DNA of 64,000 bases. It comes from Nocardia cyriacigeorgica (GTDB lineage Bacteria > Actinomycetota > Actinomycetes > Mycobacteriales > Mycobacteriaceae). A program made the position numbers and the translations under genes. Under the pieces are notes generated by a model, which saw only the letters and a program-made list of their open reading frames with translations, was not told where the DNA came from and ran no database searches. This document shows, in pieces, positions 1 to 8,879 of this stretch; position 1 is the stretch's first letter, and the number at the start of each line of letters is the position of its first letter. Where the stretch lies: positions 124,001 to 188,000 of the forward strand of contig NZ_VBUT01000013.1 of the NCBI RefSeq assembly GCF_005863245.1. Direction: 5' to 3'.

Positions 1-2
1 CC

Positions 3-515
3 GCGCGCTTCCCCGCCCGCACCGATGCCGCGGGCCGCCCGGTGCTGTTGGAGCAGCAGGACCGGCGCCGCTGGGATCGGTCGGCGATCCGGCGGGGACG
101 GGCCGCGCTGGCCCGCACCGAACGCCTCGGTCGCGGCCTGGGCGCCTACGGCTTGCAGGCCGCGATCGCCGAATGTCATGCGGTCGCACCGTCGGTCGAG
201 GAGACGAACTGGGAGCGCATCGTGCTGCTGTACGAAGCGCTGGGCAGGCTGGCGCCGTCACCGGTGGTGGAGTTGAACCGGGCCGTGGCGGTGTCGATGG
301 CGGACGGGCCCGCGGCCGCGTTGCCGATCGTCGACGAGCTGGCAGCCGATGGGGCCCTGGCGAATTCGCATCTGCTGCCCAGCGTGTGCGGCGAACTGTT
401 CATCCGTCTCGGGCGCCGCGAGGATGCCCGCGCCGAGCTGGAACGCGCGGTGAAGCTGTGCGGTAACGAGCAGGAACGGGCGGTCCTGCACCAGAAGCTC
501 GCCGATCTCGGCTGA
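3..515 (+). CDS. ECF42-like RNA polymerase sigma factor, C-terminal part (5' end outside window)
   Basis: Only the last 170 residues lie in the window, open in frame from base 3. They match the long C-terminal extension of ECF42-type sigma factors: a stretch reading VLLEQQDRRRWDR, then LQAAIAECHA, VVELNRAVAV and a TPR-like tail ending at LADLG. The sigma-2 and sigma-4 DNA-binding regions would lie upstream, outside the window. In this family the extension replaces a separate anti-sigma factor, and the gene usually follows a small YCII/DGPF-domain gene, which cannot be checked here. A decayed relative of the same module sits at about 29.5-29.9 kb. The family call is firm; the regulon is unknown. 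Confidence 0.8.
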   Translation, partial: ARFPARTDAAGRPVLLEQQDRRRWDRSAIRRGRAALARTERLGRGLGAYGLQAAIAECHAVAPSVEETNWERIVLLYEALGRLAPSPVVELNRAVAVSMADGPAAALPIVDELAADGALANSHLLPSVCGELFIRLGRREDARAELERAVKLCGNEQERAVLHQKLADLG

Positions 516-673
516 GACACCGGGGCATGCGCGGGCGCTGCGATCCATGCTCTATGGCGAGCCCGTCGGCTATCCCGTCGAGCAGGGCCGCCGATGGCAT
601 CGGCAGGTCCTTCACAAGCGGATGCGCACTGATCCCGCGCCGGGGATGAATGCCCGCATATCGGCCTGTACGA

Positions 674-1561
674 CTAGGGCAGCGCCTGCGGGAATTGCTT
701 TGCTGCACAGTCGTGGAGGGCGCTACGGGCGGCGCTCACAATGGGATGGGCGCCGGTACCGCGACGGTAGGCCAGTCGGGTGTGCCGTCGAGTCGGTAGC
801 GGGGTCAGCACCACATCCTCGGGTGGGGTACGGGCGCCGAGTTCGGGCACCATGCTGACACCGCGGCCGGCGGCGACGAACGCGAGCACGGCGCTGAAAT
901 CGTCGACATGGTGGCGGATTCGCGGTGAGAAGCCCGCCGCCTCACAGACCCGGATGGTCATCGAATGACACAGGGTGCCCGGCGTGCCCGCGATCCACGG
1001 TGAGTCGCGCTGCTTCGGCAGCGGGTCGTCGCCGAGAGCGGCGAGGTAGATCGTTTCCGCGAGCAGCGGATCGGTGTCCAAGGCGGGGTCGGGCGGTATG
1101 GGCACGTGGTCGTATTCCTGGACCAGAGCCACGTCGACGGTCTCGGTGCGCAGCGCGGCCGGCGCGGTCGCCGGATCGAGTTCGGTCACCACGACGTCCA
1201 ATCCCGGGTGCTCGCCGGTGAGGGATACCAGGGCGGGGGCCAGGATTGTCGGCACCGCCGAGGGGAAGGCGCCGATGCGGAGGGTTCCGGTGAGTTGTCC
1301 GCCCGCGCTGGTCAGCTCGGCGGCGGCGTGTTCGAGGGTGGCCAGGATGGTTTCGGTGTGCTCGACGAGGGTCAGCGCGGCCGGGGTCAGCGTGACGCGG
1401 CGGCCGGTCCGTTCCAGCAGCGGCACGCCGGCTTCCCGTTCGAGCGCGCTCAGTTGCTGCGAGACCGCCGACGGCGTGTAGTTCAGCGCCTCGGCGACCG
1501 CGGCGATCGTCTGCCGGTGCGCCAATTCGCGCAGCAGGCGCAGCTTCCGCACATCGAGCAT
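674..1561 (-). CDS. LysR-family transcriptional regulator
   Basis: 295 residues, full length for the family. The N-terminal winged helix-turn-helix spans about residues 1-60 (VAEALNYTPSAVSQQLSALE is the recognition helix region), and a periplasmic-binding-protein-like effector domain follows from about residue 90. The gene is divergent from the DapA-family aldolase at 1632, and the 70-bp gap holds a long interrupted palindrome, so it probably controls that gene and itself. The effector is unknown; an amino acid or keto-acid would fit the neighbour. Confidence 0.88.
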   Translation of the reverse strand: MLDVRKLRLLRELAHRQTIAAVAEALNYTPSAVSQQLSALEREAGVPLLERTGRRVTLTPAALTLVEHTETILATLEHAAAELTSAGGQLTGTLRIGAFPSAVPTILAPALVSLTGEHPGLDVVVTELDPATAPAALRTETVDVALVQEYDHVPIPPDPALDTDPLLAETIYLAALGDDPLPKQRDSPWIAGTPGTLCHSMTIRVCEAAGFSPRIRHHVDDFSAVLAFVAAGRGVSMVPELGARTPPEDVVLTPLPTRRHTRLAYRRGTGAHPIVSAARSALHDCAAKQFPQALP

Positions 1562-1562
1562 C

Positions 1563-1597
1563 AGTTCAGCTTACGCTTTGCGATAGTAACCTGAACT
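1563..1597. promoter_or_regulatory. Probable LysR operator, interrupted palindrome
   Basis: Left arm AGTTCAGCTTAC (1563-1574) and right arm GTAACCTGAACT (1586-1597) are reverse complements at 11 of 12 positions, around an 11-nt spacer. The site begins two bases from the LysR start codon and lies about 35 bases before the aldolase start. Autoregulation plus control of the divergent gene is the usual LysR arrangement. Confidence 0.6.
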
Positions 1598-1631
1598 GGA
1601 CCTGAGGCTGTCCCGGCCGCACGCTGATCCC

Positions 1632-2513
1632 ATGACTCCCACCGGCCTCTTCGTCCCGCTCATCACGCCGTTCACCGACGACGGCACCCTTGCCGCCGAC
1701 GCGCTGGAACATCACGCCCACCGGGTACTCGATGACGGCGCCACCGGCCTGGTGGCGCTCGGCACCACCGCCGAACCGGCCACGCTCACCCCCGGCGAGC
1801 GCGCCCTCGTGCTCGAGATCTGCGCCCGGGTATGCGCCGAGCGCGGCGCGCCGCTGATCGCCGGGGCGGGCACGAACTCGACCACCGGCTCCCTCGCCGC
1901 ACTGGCAGCCTTGGAAGGGCGGATCGCGGCGGCCTTGACGGTGGTGCCCTACTACACCCGGCCGTCGGAAGCCGGTGTGCTGGCACATTTCCGGGCGCTC
2001 GCGGCGGGCCCGGTGCCGTTGATCGTCTACAACATCCCGTATCGCACCGGGCGCACCCTCGGCCTCGACACCGTGCTGGCGCTGGCAGCCATCCCCGGCG
2101 TCATCGGCTTCAAGCATGCGGTCGGCGCGATCGACGACACCACCGTCACCATGATGAGCAGGCTGCCCGGCGAGGTCGCCGTCCTGGCCGGTGACGATCT
2201 GTATGCCGCGCCCATGCTCGCGCTCGGCGCCCACGGCGCGATCCTGGCCTGTGCGAACCTCGCCGCGGCCTCCTACGCCGAGCTCGTCCGCCGCTGGGAT
2301 CAAGGCCCGGTCGAGTCCGCGCGCCGCCTCGGCCATCGGCTGGCCGCTGTGGCGGAAACCGTTTTCGCCGAACCGAATCCGGTCGTCATCAAAGCGGTCC
2401 TGGCGGCGCAGGGCCGTATCCCGAGCCCGGCCGTCCGGATGCCATTGCTGCCCGCCTCGGATGAAGCGACGAAGGCCGCGCTCCGCGCACTCGACGCGCT
2501 CCCCGTGCGGTGA
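1632..2513 (+). CDS. DapA-family (dihydrodipicolinate synthase-like) class I aldolase
   Basis: 293 residues, the usual length of this TIM-barrel family. The Schiff-base lysine is K161 (VIGFKHA) and the catalytic tyrosine is Y133 (IVYNIP), the same numbers as in E. coli DapA. The substrate loop reads GTTAE at 44-48 where true DapA has GTTGE, so the substrate may differ from aspartate semialdehyde. The lone position next to a LysR gene, away from lysine biosynthesis genes, also suggests a catabolic or accessory aldolase rather than the housekeeping DapA. The fold is certain; the substrate is not. Confidence 0.82.
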   Translation: MTPTGLFVPLITPFTDDGTLAADALEHHAHRVLDDGATGLVALGTTAEPATLTPGERALVLEICARVCAERGAPLIAGAGTNSTTGSLAALAALEGRIAAALTVVPYYTRPSEAGVLAHFRALAAGPVPLIVYNIPYRTGRTLGLDTVLALAAIPGVIGFKHAVGAIDDTTVTMMSRLPGEVAVLAGDDLYAAPMLALGAHGAILACANLAAASYAELVRRWDQGPVESARRLGHRLAAVAETVFAEPNPVVIKAVLAAQGRIPSPAVRMPLLPASDEATKAALRALDALPVR

Positions 2514-2572
2514 GACCGCATCGGCACCGGGCATATTTCCAGCAGCACCGGCCGGGATGGGATGCTGTGCTC

Positions 2573-3271
2573 ATGGTGTCGCAGCGCGCGGAGGTGGGTG
2601 GCGGAAGGTGGGGTGACCACAATTCCGAACGCAGGCGCGCCATCATGGACGCGCTGATCGCGTTGATCGAGGAGTCCGAGCCGGGCGCCGAGATCCCGTT
2701 GCAGCTCATCGCCGAGCGGGCCGGGATCCGCCGGTCGGTCATCTACCGGCATTTCGCCGATCGCCAGGACCTCGACGACAAGACCCGCGAGTACGTCGTC
2801 GAGTCCAGTATCGACCAGGTCATGCCGACGTTGGATCTGGACGACAGCCTGCACCAGACCCTGTTTCGCATCATCGACACCTACGTGCGGCTGGTGGCGG
2901 CGCGGCCCCGGCTGCATCTGTGGGTGGAGCAGGGACCGGGCAGCCACGATCCGGCCGGACTCGCCGTGGTCGGCGGCACCAAACTCGCTGTAGCGCAACG
3001 CATCACCGACCTGTTCACGATGGCGACCACCCTGCTCGGCATCGAGGAGCCCGGCCTCGAAGTGGCCGCCTATTCGGTGGTGTCGATGGTCGACGGCGCG
3101 GTGACGCGCTGGTTACAGACCGAGCCGCCGGGGGTCGACGCCGCCGAGGTGACGCGGCTGCTGACCGAATCACTGTGGTTCCTGATCGACGGTCACGCCC
3201 GCACGCGCGGAGTGACGGTCGATCCCCATGTGCCGCTGCGCGAGCTGCTGGCCCGCGCCGCCGACGCCTGA
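2573..3271 (+). CDS. TetR-family transcriptional regulator
   Basis: 232 residues from the ATG at 2573; an upstream in-frame extension overlapping the aldolase end is unlikely. An N-terminal helix-turn-helix (LIAERAGIRRSVIYRHFADR) is followed by an all-helical ligand domain. The gene lies directly upstream of the AurF-type oxygenase on the same strand, and the gap between them carries two GTGAC-N5-GTCAC palindromes. It is therefore the probable repressor of the oxygenase. The ligand is unknown. Confidence 0.86.
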   Translation: MVSQRAEVGGGRWGDHNSERRRAIMDALIALIEESEPGAEIPLQLIAERAGIRRSVIYRHFADRQDLDDKTREYVVESSIDQVMPTLDLDDSLHQTLFRIIDTYVRLVAARPRLHLWVEQGPGSHDPAGLAVVGGTKLAVAQRITDLFTMATTLLGIEEPGLEVAAYSVVSMVDGAVTRWLQTEPPGVDAAEVTRLLTESLWFLIDGHARTRGVTVDPHVPLRELLARAADA

Positions 3272-3337
3272 CCGGACAACACCCAGCCCGGCGCAAGGTA
3301 CCCCGATCCCGCTGTCCCGCACCCGCCGACTCTGTGC

Positions 3338-3352
3338 GTGACGCACTGTCAC
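3338..3352. promoter_or_regulatory. Operator 1, GTGAC-N5-GTCAC palindrome
   Basis: The site reads GTGACGCACTGTCAC. Together with the flank to 3358 it forms an inverted copy, 19 of 21 bases, of the block at 3399-3419. It probably binds the TetR protein encoded just upstream. Confidence 0.6.
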
Positions 3353-3361
3353 GCTCACCCC

Positions 3362-3390
3362 TTGTCGGGCGGCGTCTCGCGCGGTACCGT
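3362..3390 (+). promoter_or_regulatory. Putative promoter of the AurF-type oxygenase
   Basis: A -35-like TTGTCG (3362-3367) and a -10-like TACCGT (3385-3390) are separated by 17 bp and lie between the two palindromic operators, so repressor bound at either or both sites would block it. Confidence 0.4.
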
Positions 3391-3404
3391 CGAACACAGT
3401 GAGC

Positions 3405-3419
3405 GTGACACAGCGTCAC
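3405..3419. promoter_or_regulatory. Operator 2, GTGAC-N5-GTCAC palindrome
   Basis: The site reads GTGACACAGCGTCAC. Its centre lies 67 bp from the centre of operator 1, in the leader region between the putative promoter and the oxygenase start. Confidence 0.6.
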
Positions 3420-3442
3420 ACTCATCTCGCGAGGAGGACAGC

Positions 3443-4423
3443 ATGACGTCGACCCATCCACGCACCGGACCCGACCTCGACCACTACGCCGACACGCTGG
3501 CGACGCTGTCGCACGGCTCGGTCCACCGCCGTTTCGACCCGTACCTCGATATCGACTGGGACGACCCCGATTTCGCGGTGCGAGCCGACGACGACCGCTG
3601 GATCCTGCCGGAGGCCGACCCGTTCGGCGCCCACCCCTGGTACCGAGCGCTGCCGCGGGAGCGCCAGATCCAGGTGGGCATGTGGCGCCAGGCCAATGTG
3701 GCCAAAGTTGGCCTGCAATTCGAGAACATCCTGATCCGCGGGCTGATGCAGTACGTCTTCGGCCTGCCCAACCGCTCCCCCGAAGCCCGCTACAGCACCC
3801 ACGAAGCCATCGAAGAGTGCAATCACACGATGATGTTCCAGGAGGTCGTCGACCGGATCGGTCTGGACGTCAGCGGGATGCGGACCTGGGTGAAGGTGAT
3901 CGGACCCGCGATTCCGCTTGTCGCGACGATCTTCCCGGCCTGGTTCTTCACCATGGTGCTCGCCGGCGAGGAACCCATCGACCACACCCAGAAGGCCGTC
4001 CTGCGGGCCGGCTCGCGCACCCATCCGATGTTGCAGCGGGTGATGACGATCCACATCGCCGAGGAAGCCCGCCACATCAGCTTCGCCCACGAATACCTGC
4101 GCAAGGCGGTGCCGGAGCTGGGCCCGGTGCGCAAGTTCGTGCTGTCACTGCTGTTCGCGCCGACCATGCGCATCACCTGCGACCTGATCACCGTGCCGAC
4201 ACCGGCCTTCCGACGCGAATGCGATGTCCCGAGAAAGGTGGTCAGGGAGGTCTTCTGGAGCAGTCCGCAATCACGCAAGATGCTGCGCGATTCCTTCGCC
4301 GACGTCCGCATGCTCGCCACCGACCTCGGACTGATGAATCCGCCGGCGCGGCTGCTGTGGAAACTGTGCCGCATCGACGGCCCCGCATCGCGGTATCGCA
4401 GCGAACCCGCGCGCGGGGCCTGA
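3443..4423 (+). CDS. AurF-type non-haem diiron oxygenase
   Basis: 326 residues from the ATG at 3443, preceded by GAGGAGGA at good spacing; earlier in-frame starts run through the operators. The ligand set of AurF (p-aminobenzoate N-oxygenase family) is visible: E125-x-x-H128, E176/E177, and H204-x3-E208-x-x-H211, with E94 as the likely first glutamate. AurF oxidises aryl amines, but most actinobacterial members have no known substrate. Regulation by the adjacent TetR protein is likely. No signal peptide or partner reductase gene is adjacent. Confidence 0.82.
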   Translation: MTSTHPRTGPDLDHYADTLATLSHGSVHRRFDPYLDIDWDDPDFAVRADDDRWILPEADPFGAHPWYRALPRERQIQVGMWRQANVAKVGLQFENILIRGLMQYVFGLPNRSPEARYSTHEAIEECNHTMMFQEVVDRIGLDVSGMRTWVKVIGPAIPLVATIFPAWFFTMVLAGEEPIDHTQKAVLRAGSRTHPMLQRVMTIHIAEEARHISFAHEYLRKAVPELGPVRKFVLSLLFAPTMRITCDLITVPTPAFRRECDVPRKVVREVFWSSPQSRKMLRDSFADVRMLATDLGLMNPPARLLWKLCRIDGPASRYRSEPARGA

Positions 4424-4434
4424 ACCGTCCGCCG

Positions 4435-5406
4435 TCAGTGCGGGCGGTGCGGCATCAGCGCGTTCTCCGGGATCACGCCGAGCCTGCCGGCCTGATAGTC
4501 CTCGATGGCCTGGATCAGTTCGGCTCGGGTGTTCATCACGAACGGGCCGTAGTGCGCGACCGGCTCCCGGATCGGCCTGCCGCCCAGCAGCAGCACCTCG
4601 AGCGCGGGACGGTTCGAGTCCTGCGTGGCGTCGGCGGTGACGGTGATCCGGTCGCCCTTGCCGAACACGACCAACTGCCCCTGCTCGACCGGTCGGCCCT
4701 CGGCGCCGACGGTGCCGCGCCCCGACAGCACGTAGACCAGGGCGTTGTAGTCCGGCTGCCACGGCGCCGACAACTGGGCGCCGGGAGCGATGGTCGCGTG
4801 CGCGAAGGTGATGGGCGTATGCGTCGCGCCGGGCCCGTCGTAGCCGTCGATGGCCCCCGCGATCACCCGGACCAGCGCGCCGCCGTCCGCCGAGGACAGC
4901 AACCGCACCTGTCCGCCCTCGAGGCTCTGGTACTTCGGTGCGAGGAACTTGTCCTTGGCCGGAAGATTCACCCAGAGCTGCAAGCCGTGGAACAGGCCGC
5001 CGGAATCGACCAGTTCCGCGGGCGGCGTCTCGATGTGCAGCACGCCCGAACCCGCCGTCATCCACTGCGTGGCGCCGTCCTCGATCAGGCCGCCGCCGCC
5101 ATGGGAATCCTGGTGCTGGAACCGGCCGTCGATCATGTAGGTGACGGTTTCGAAACCGCGGTGCGGATGCCAGTCGGTGCCCTTCGGTTCACCGGGCTCG
5201 TACTCGACCTCACCCATCTGGTCCATATGGATGAAGGGGTCGAGGTCGGCGGTCGACACCCCGGCGAAGGCCCGGACCACCGGGAAGCCTTCGCCTTCGT
5301 AACCGCGCGGGCCGGTCGTCACCGAACGCACCGGACGTTCGATGGCCTCGGGTCCGGCGGACGCGATCCGGGGCAGGGTCAGCGTATCGGCGGTGACAGC
5401 AGGCAT
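4435..5406 (-). CDS. Pirin-family bicupin protein
   Basis: 323 residues with the pirin N-terminal cupin motif (FHPHRGFETVTY-type, here WHPHRGFETVTY). The metal ligands appear as H80, H82, H124 and E126. Pirins are cytosolic metal-binding cupins; some have quercetinase activity and others are regulators, so a specific role cannot be given. The gene is convergent with the diiron oxygenase, with only 11 bp between stops. Confidence 0.88.
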   Translation of the reverse strand: MPAVTADTLTLPRIASAGPEAIERPVRSVTTGPRGYEGEGFPVVRAFAGVSTADLDPFIHMDQMGEVEYEPGEPKGTDWHPHRGFETVTYMIDGRFQHQDSHGGGGLIEDGATQWMTAGSGVLHIETPPAELVDSGGLFHGLQLWVNLPAKDKFLAPKYQSLEGGQVRLLSSADGGALVRVIAGAIDGYDGPGATHTPITFAHATIAPGAQLSAPWQPDYNALVYVLSGRGTVGAEGRPVEQGQLVVFGKGDRITVTADATQDSNRPALEVLLLGGRPIREPVAHYGPFVMNTRAELIQAIEDYQAGRLGVIPENALMPHRPH

Positions 5407-5554
5407 AGCGTCTCCATTCTCTGCCGCTCACCTGGCGCGCGGGAAGCGGGCGATGCTGCTCGATATCGGAATCGAACTGGTTCAACTTTTAACCACATCG
5501 GGGGCGCGTTTCTTCCGCGACCCGCTGACACCCAGGTCGACGCCGTAATACGCC

Positions 5555-5594
5555 GAAACCGGCGAGGCGATCCGAAGATCACTTCGCCGGTTTC
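5555..5594 (-). terminator. Hairpin terminator after the pirin gene's upstream neighbour (esterase)
   Basis: GAAACCGGCGA (5555-5565) pairs perfectly with TCGCCGGTTTC (5584-5594) around an 18-nt loop. It lies just downstream of the stop of the minus-strand esterase at 5612. There is no T-run, as is common in high-GC actinobacteria. Confidence 0.55.
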
Positions 5595-5611
5595 GCGCGA
5601 ATCGCCGCGGC

Positions 5612-6664
5612 TCAGCCGATGGAGGACGACAGCGCGGGCAGCATCCGGATGACCTGGTCCTGCCAGTTGTTCCAGGCGTGGATACCGAACGCCGGGAAAT
5701 CGAAGGTGGCGTTGTTCGCGCCGAGGGTGGCCATCCGGACCTGGAAGGCGCGGGTGTTGACCAGCGCGAGCGCCTCCAACGCCATGCCGTTGAGGGTGCC
5801 GACGCTCGGGCCATCGGAGGCGGTGGGCAGGCCGCTGGCGGCGGACACCCAGAGCCGGGTGTTGTTGGCGATCAGTCGCGGCGCGAACACGAACGGGTCC
5901 ATGCGCAGCCACTTGGGATCCCACGGCGCGGCCATGGAGTCGACGTTGTAGCCGCCGGCGTCGATCATCGCGACGCGGATCGCCTCGCGCATACCGGGGG
6001 CGGAGATATTGAGGTAGCCGGAGAACGAACCGGCGAAGCTGAACTGGTCGGGGTGATACGCGGCCAGGGTCAGTGCGGCGCTACCGCCCATGGACAGGCC
6101 GAACACGCCATTGCGGTTGGGGTTGAAGCCGAGCCGGTCGCGCAGAGCGAAGCGCAGCTCCTGGGTCAGGAAGGTCTCCCACCGATAGGTGTAGTCCTTG
6201 CCCGGTCCGCCGGAGAAGACGTTCAGGCCGCCGGACCCACTGGAGGAACCGGCCGCGCCGGGCGGCACGCCGAGGAAGCTCGACGGCGCGTTCCAGTCGA
6301 TATAGAAGCTGGACTGTCCGCCCACCGGCATGACGACGTTGATGTTCCACTTCGTCAGCTCCCTGGCCACCTCGGTTTCGATCTCCCAGCCGTTGAGATC
6401 TTCCCGGGCCCGCATACCGTCCAGGGCGTAGACCACCCGATCGGTATTGCCGTCGGCGGCGCGGAAGACTCGCGATTTGATCGGCCCCATGCTCGAGTCG
6501 ACCCAGAAATCGAATCCGGCGGGGTTGAATGCGGCCGAGGCGCTCGGGGCGCCGACAACGACGGCGCCGACCGCCATGAGCAGGGCGACCAACGGTGCGA
6601 GCAGAGCCCGGCCGAGGCCGGAGCGGGAGGATTCGGGCCGGGGGCCTTGGCGGCGCAACCGCAT
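5612..6664 (-). CDS. Secreted esterase of the antigen 85 / mycolyltransferase family
   Basis: 350 residues from the ATG at 6664, preceded by GAGAAAGG. A signal peptide (hydrophobic 20-43, cleavage near SASA-A at about 44) precedes an alpha/beta-hydrolase domain. The nucleophile elbow is GLSMGG with S191, and the C-terminal catalytic histidine is in FGIHAWNNW. In mycolate-bearing bacteria this family moves mycolic acids onto trehalose or arabinogalactan outside the membrane. A Ser/Gly-rich insertion at about 137-150 is not typical of antigen 85. It could also be a simple carboxylesterase. A second member lies at 25264. Confidence 0.85.
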   Translation of the reverse strand: MRLRRQGPRPESSRSGLGRALLAPLVALLMAVGAVVVGAPSASAAFNPAGFDFWVDSSMGPIKSRVFRAADGNTDRVVYALDGMRAREDLNGWEIETEVARELTKWNINVVMPVGGQSSFYIDWNAPSSFLGVPPGAAGSSSGSGGLNVFSGGPGKDYTYRWETFLTQELRFALRDRLGFNPNRNGVFGLSMGGSAALTLAAYHPDQFSFAGSFSGYLNISAPGMREAIRVAMIDAGGYNVDSMAAPWDPKWLRMDPFVFAPRLIANNTRLWVSAASGLPTASDGPSVGTLNGMALEALALVNTRAFQVRMATLGANNATFDFPAFGIHAWNNWQDQVIRMLPALSSSIG

Positions 6665-6878
6665 CGATGAACCTTTCTCGACGACACACGGATATCCACG
6701 CGGCCCTCGGTTCGCGGCCCCGACACCGCCGGACCGACCGGCCACATGAGTCGTCCATGCTGTCGACACCAGCACCCACGCCGTTACCTTGCTGTGACAT
6801 TTGCCTCGCCCGCCCGCCGCGGCCCATGACCGCCGGGAGCCCGCGTTTGAGCACGTCCGGACGGGGAAGCCGCCGAAT

Positions 6879-8399
6879 GTGAGCCTGCGAGTCGTGAACG
6901 AATCGTTCTGGATGGATACCAGCGAGCCCACCGCGTACCCCGCGCTGGACCGCGATGCCAGGGTCGACGTCGCCGTGGCCGGCGCGGGAATCGCCGGATT
7001 GAGCACCGCGTGGGAGCTGCTGGGCACCGGTCGCTCGGTCGCCGTGGTCGAGGCCGGGCGGATCGCCGCCGGCGTCACCGGCTACACCACCGCGAAGGTG
7101 ACCTCCCTGCACACGCTGGTCTACCAGCGTCTCACGCGTTCACTCGGCGAACCTGCCGCCCGCCTGTACGCCGCCTCGCAACAGGACGCGCTCGGCCACA
7201 TCGCGCAGATCGTCGACGAACTCGGCATCGATTGCCAGCTCGAGCAGTGCCCGGCCTACACCTACTCCGAAACCGCCGACGGCGTTCGGGCGATCCGCCG
7301 CGAAGTCGACGCCGCCGTGGCGGCCGGTCTGCCCGCGCGGTTCGTCACCGAGACCGGGCTGCCGTTTCCGGTGACGGGCGCCGTGCGGGTCGAGCAGCAG
7401 GCGCAGTTCCATCCGCGCCGCTATCTGCTCGCACTGGCCAGGGCGATCACCGAACGCGGCGGGATGATCTACGAGAACAGCCGCGTCACGAACCTCAGCG
7501 AAGGCCGGGCGCCCGTGCTCACCACCGCCTCCGGTGCGCGGCTGACCGCAGCCGACGTCGTCGTCGCGACCCACTATCCGGTGTTCGACCGGTCGCTGCT
7601 GTTTCCCCGCCTGAAACCGCATCGCGAACTGGTGGTCGCGGCGAGCATCCCCGAAGACCAGGCCCCGCAGGGGTGTTACCTCTCGCCGGAGGGCACTACC
7701 CGTTCCGTGCGCACCGCGCCCTTGCCGGACGGGCAGCGCCTGCTCATCGTCACCGGCGAGAAGTTCACCCCCGGCGACGGCGATGTCCGCCGCCGATTCG
7801 ACGCGCTCGCCTCCTGGACGACCCAGCGCTTCCCCGCCGCCGAGATCCGCTATCGCTGGGCGGCGCAAGACAATTCGACCACCGATGGCCTGCCGTTCAT
7901 CGGCCGCCTGCACCCGCTGAGCACCCACGCCTACGTGGCCGCCGGATTCAACTCGTGGGGTATGAGCAACGGCGTGGTGGCCGCACGCGTGCTGGCCGGG
8001 CGCATCACCGGCGAACGACTGCCGTGGACCGATCTCTACGACCCCGCCCGGGTGCATCCGATCACCGAGGCCGTCACGTTCGTGCGCGCGCAGACCGAGG
8101 TCGCCAAGCATTTCGTCGGCGACCGGCTGCGCACCATCCGCACCGGATCCATCGCCGACATCGCGCCGAGCACCGGCGCCGTCATCCGAGTGTCGGGTTC
8201 GCCGTGCGCGGTCTATCGCGACGAGGACGGCGCGGTGCACGCGGTGTCGGCGACCTGCACCCATCTGGGTTGCCTCGTCGCCTTCAACGACGCCGAGCGC
8301 ACCTGGGAATGCCCTTGTCACGGTTCGCGATTCACCGTCGACGGTGACGTCGTCCAGGGGCCGGCCACCCGCCCACTCGAACGCAAGCAGATCGATTAG
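6879..8399 (+). CDS. FAD-dependent oxidoreductase with C-terminal Rieske [2Fe-2S] domain
   Basis: About 506 residues if translation starts at the GTG at 6879 (GGGAAG lies upstream); GTG 6894 and ATG 6912 are alternatives. The N-terminal DadA-like FAD fold shows GAGIAG at 35-40. The C-terminal Rieske domain has C460-x-H462 and C478-x-x-H481. This two-domain layout is a recognised group of oxidoreductases with unknown substrates, in which electrons could pass between FAD and the cluster. The protein appears cytosolic. The DUF6098-like gene follows 9 bp later, so the two may be cotranscribed. Confidence 0.87.
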   Translation: MSLRVVNESFWMDTSEPTAYPALDRDARVDVAVAGAGIAGLSTAWELLGTGRSVAVVEAGRIAAGVTGYTTAKVTSLHTLVYQRLTRSLGEPAARLYAASQQDALGHIAQIVDELGIDCQLEQCPAYTYSETADGVRAIRREVDAAVAAGLPARFVTETGLPFPVTGAVRVEQQAQFHPRRYLLALARAITERGGMIYENSRVTNLSEGRAPVLTTASGARLTAADVVVATHYPVFDRSLLFPRLKPHRELVVAASIPEDQAPQGCYLSPEGTTRSVRTAPLPDGQRLLIVTGEKFTPGDGDVRRRFDALASWTTQRFPAAEIRYRWAAQDNSTTDGLPFIGRLHPLSTHAYVAAGFNSWGMSNGVVAARVLAGRITGERLPWTDLYDPARVHPITEAVTFVRAQTEVAKHFVGDRLRTIRTGSIADIAPSTGAVIRVSGSPCAVYRDEDGAVHAVSATCTHLGCLVAFNDAERTWECPCHGSRFTVDGDVVQGPATRPLERKQID

Positions 8400-8408
8400 G
8401 TCGCGGCA

Positions 8409-8879
8409 GTGGATTCCGGCGCAGAGCAGGCCGACCCGATCCTGATCGGCGACGGCGAGGACGACCTGCCGCGGTTGACCGATCTCGATCAGCTCACCGA
8501 GTACATTCTCGGCCACGACCAGATCTATCTGAGGTATTCCGAAGGGCCGCAGGCCGACCGCCGGTTCGGGCCGAGCCGGGATTTCGAGGCCGGTGTGGAT
8601 CTGCCCGGCCTGTCGGTGACGACCGTGGTGCCAGAAAGCTGGTGGCCGCGGCCGGCCCGGGAGTGGGTGGCGCGCAGGCTGTGCAAGTACGCCGAGGTCG
8701 GTGAGCCGGGCGGGCGCTATCCGTGGCTGTTGACCGGTACGGTCGTCGGGCGCGGACCCGACCACGAGCCGATCCTGGTCCGGGCCCGGCCGCTGGCCAG
8801 GATCGCCGAATCCGTGGTCGACGAGGCGAAAGCGGTCTATGTCGAATGCTTCGACGTCGGCCGCGATTCGACCGGCTGA
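8409..8879 (+). CDS. Hypothetical protein, DUF6098-like
   Basis: 156 residues from GTG 8409, 9 bp after the oxidoreductase stop. It has no membrane segment or signal peptide. The blocks IYLRYSEGP, SRDFEAGVDLPGLSV, WWPRP and LLTG-VVGRGPD match, from memory, the actinobacterial DUF6098 family of unknown function. The tail is acidic. Cotranscription with the FAD/Rieske protein is the only functional hint. Confidence 0.7.
   Translation: MDSGAEQADPILIGDGEDDLPRLTDLDQLTEYILGHDQIYLRYSEGPQADRRFGPSRDFEAGVDLPGLSVTTVVPESWWPRPAREWVARRLCKYAEVGEPGGRYPWLLTGTVVGRGPDHEPILVRARPLARIAESVVDEAKAVYVECFDVGRDSTG

Noticed and set aside
3682..5652. Plus-strand open frame of 656 codons across the oxygenase and pirin genes
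   Set aside because: It is Arg/His/Pro-rich with no family match, covers two well-recognised genes, and has no ribosome site. It is a high-GC shadow frame.
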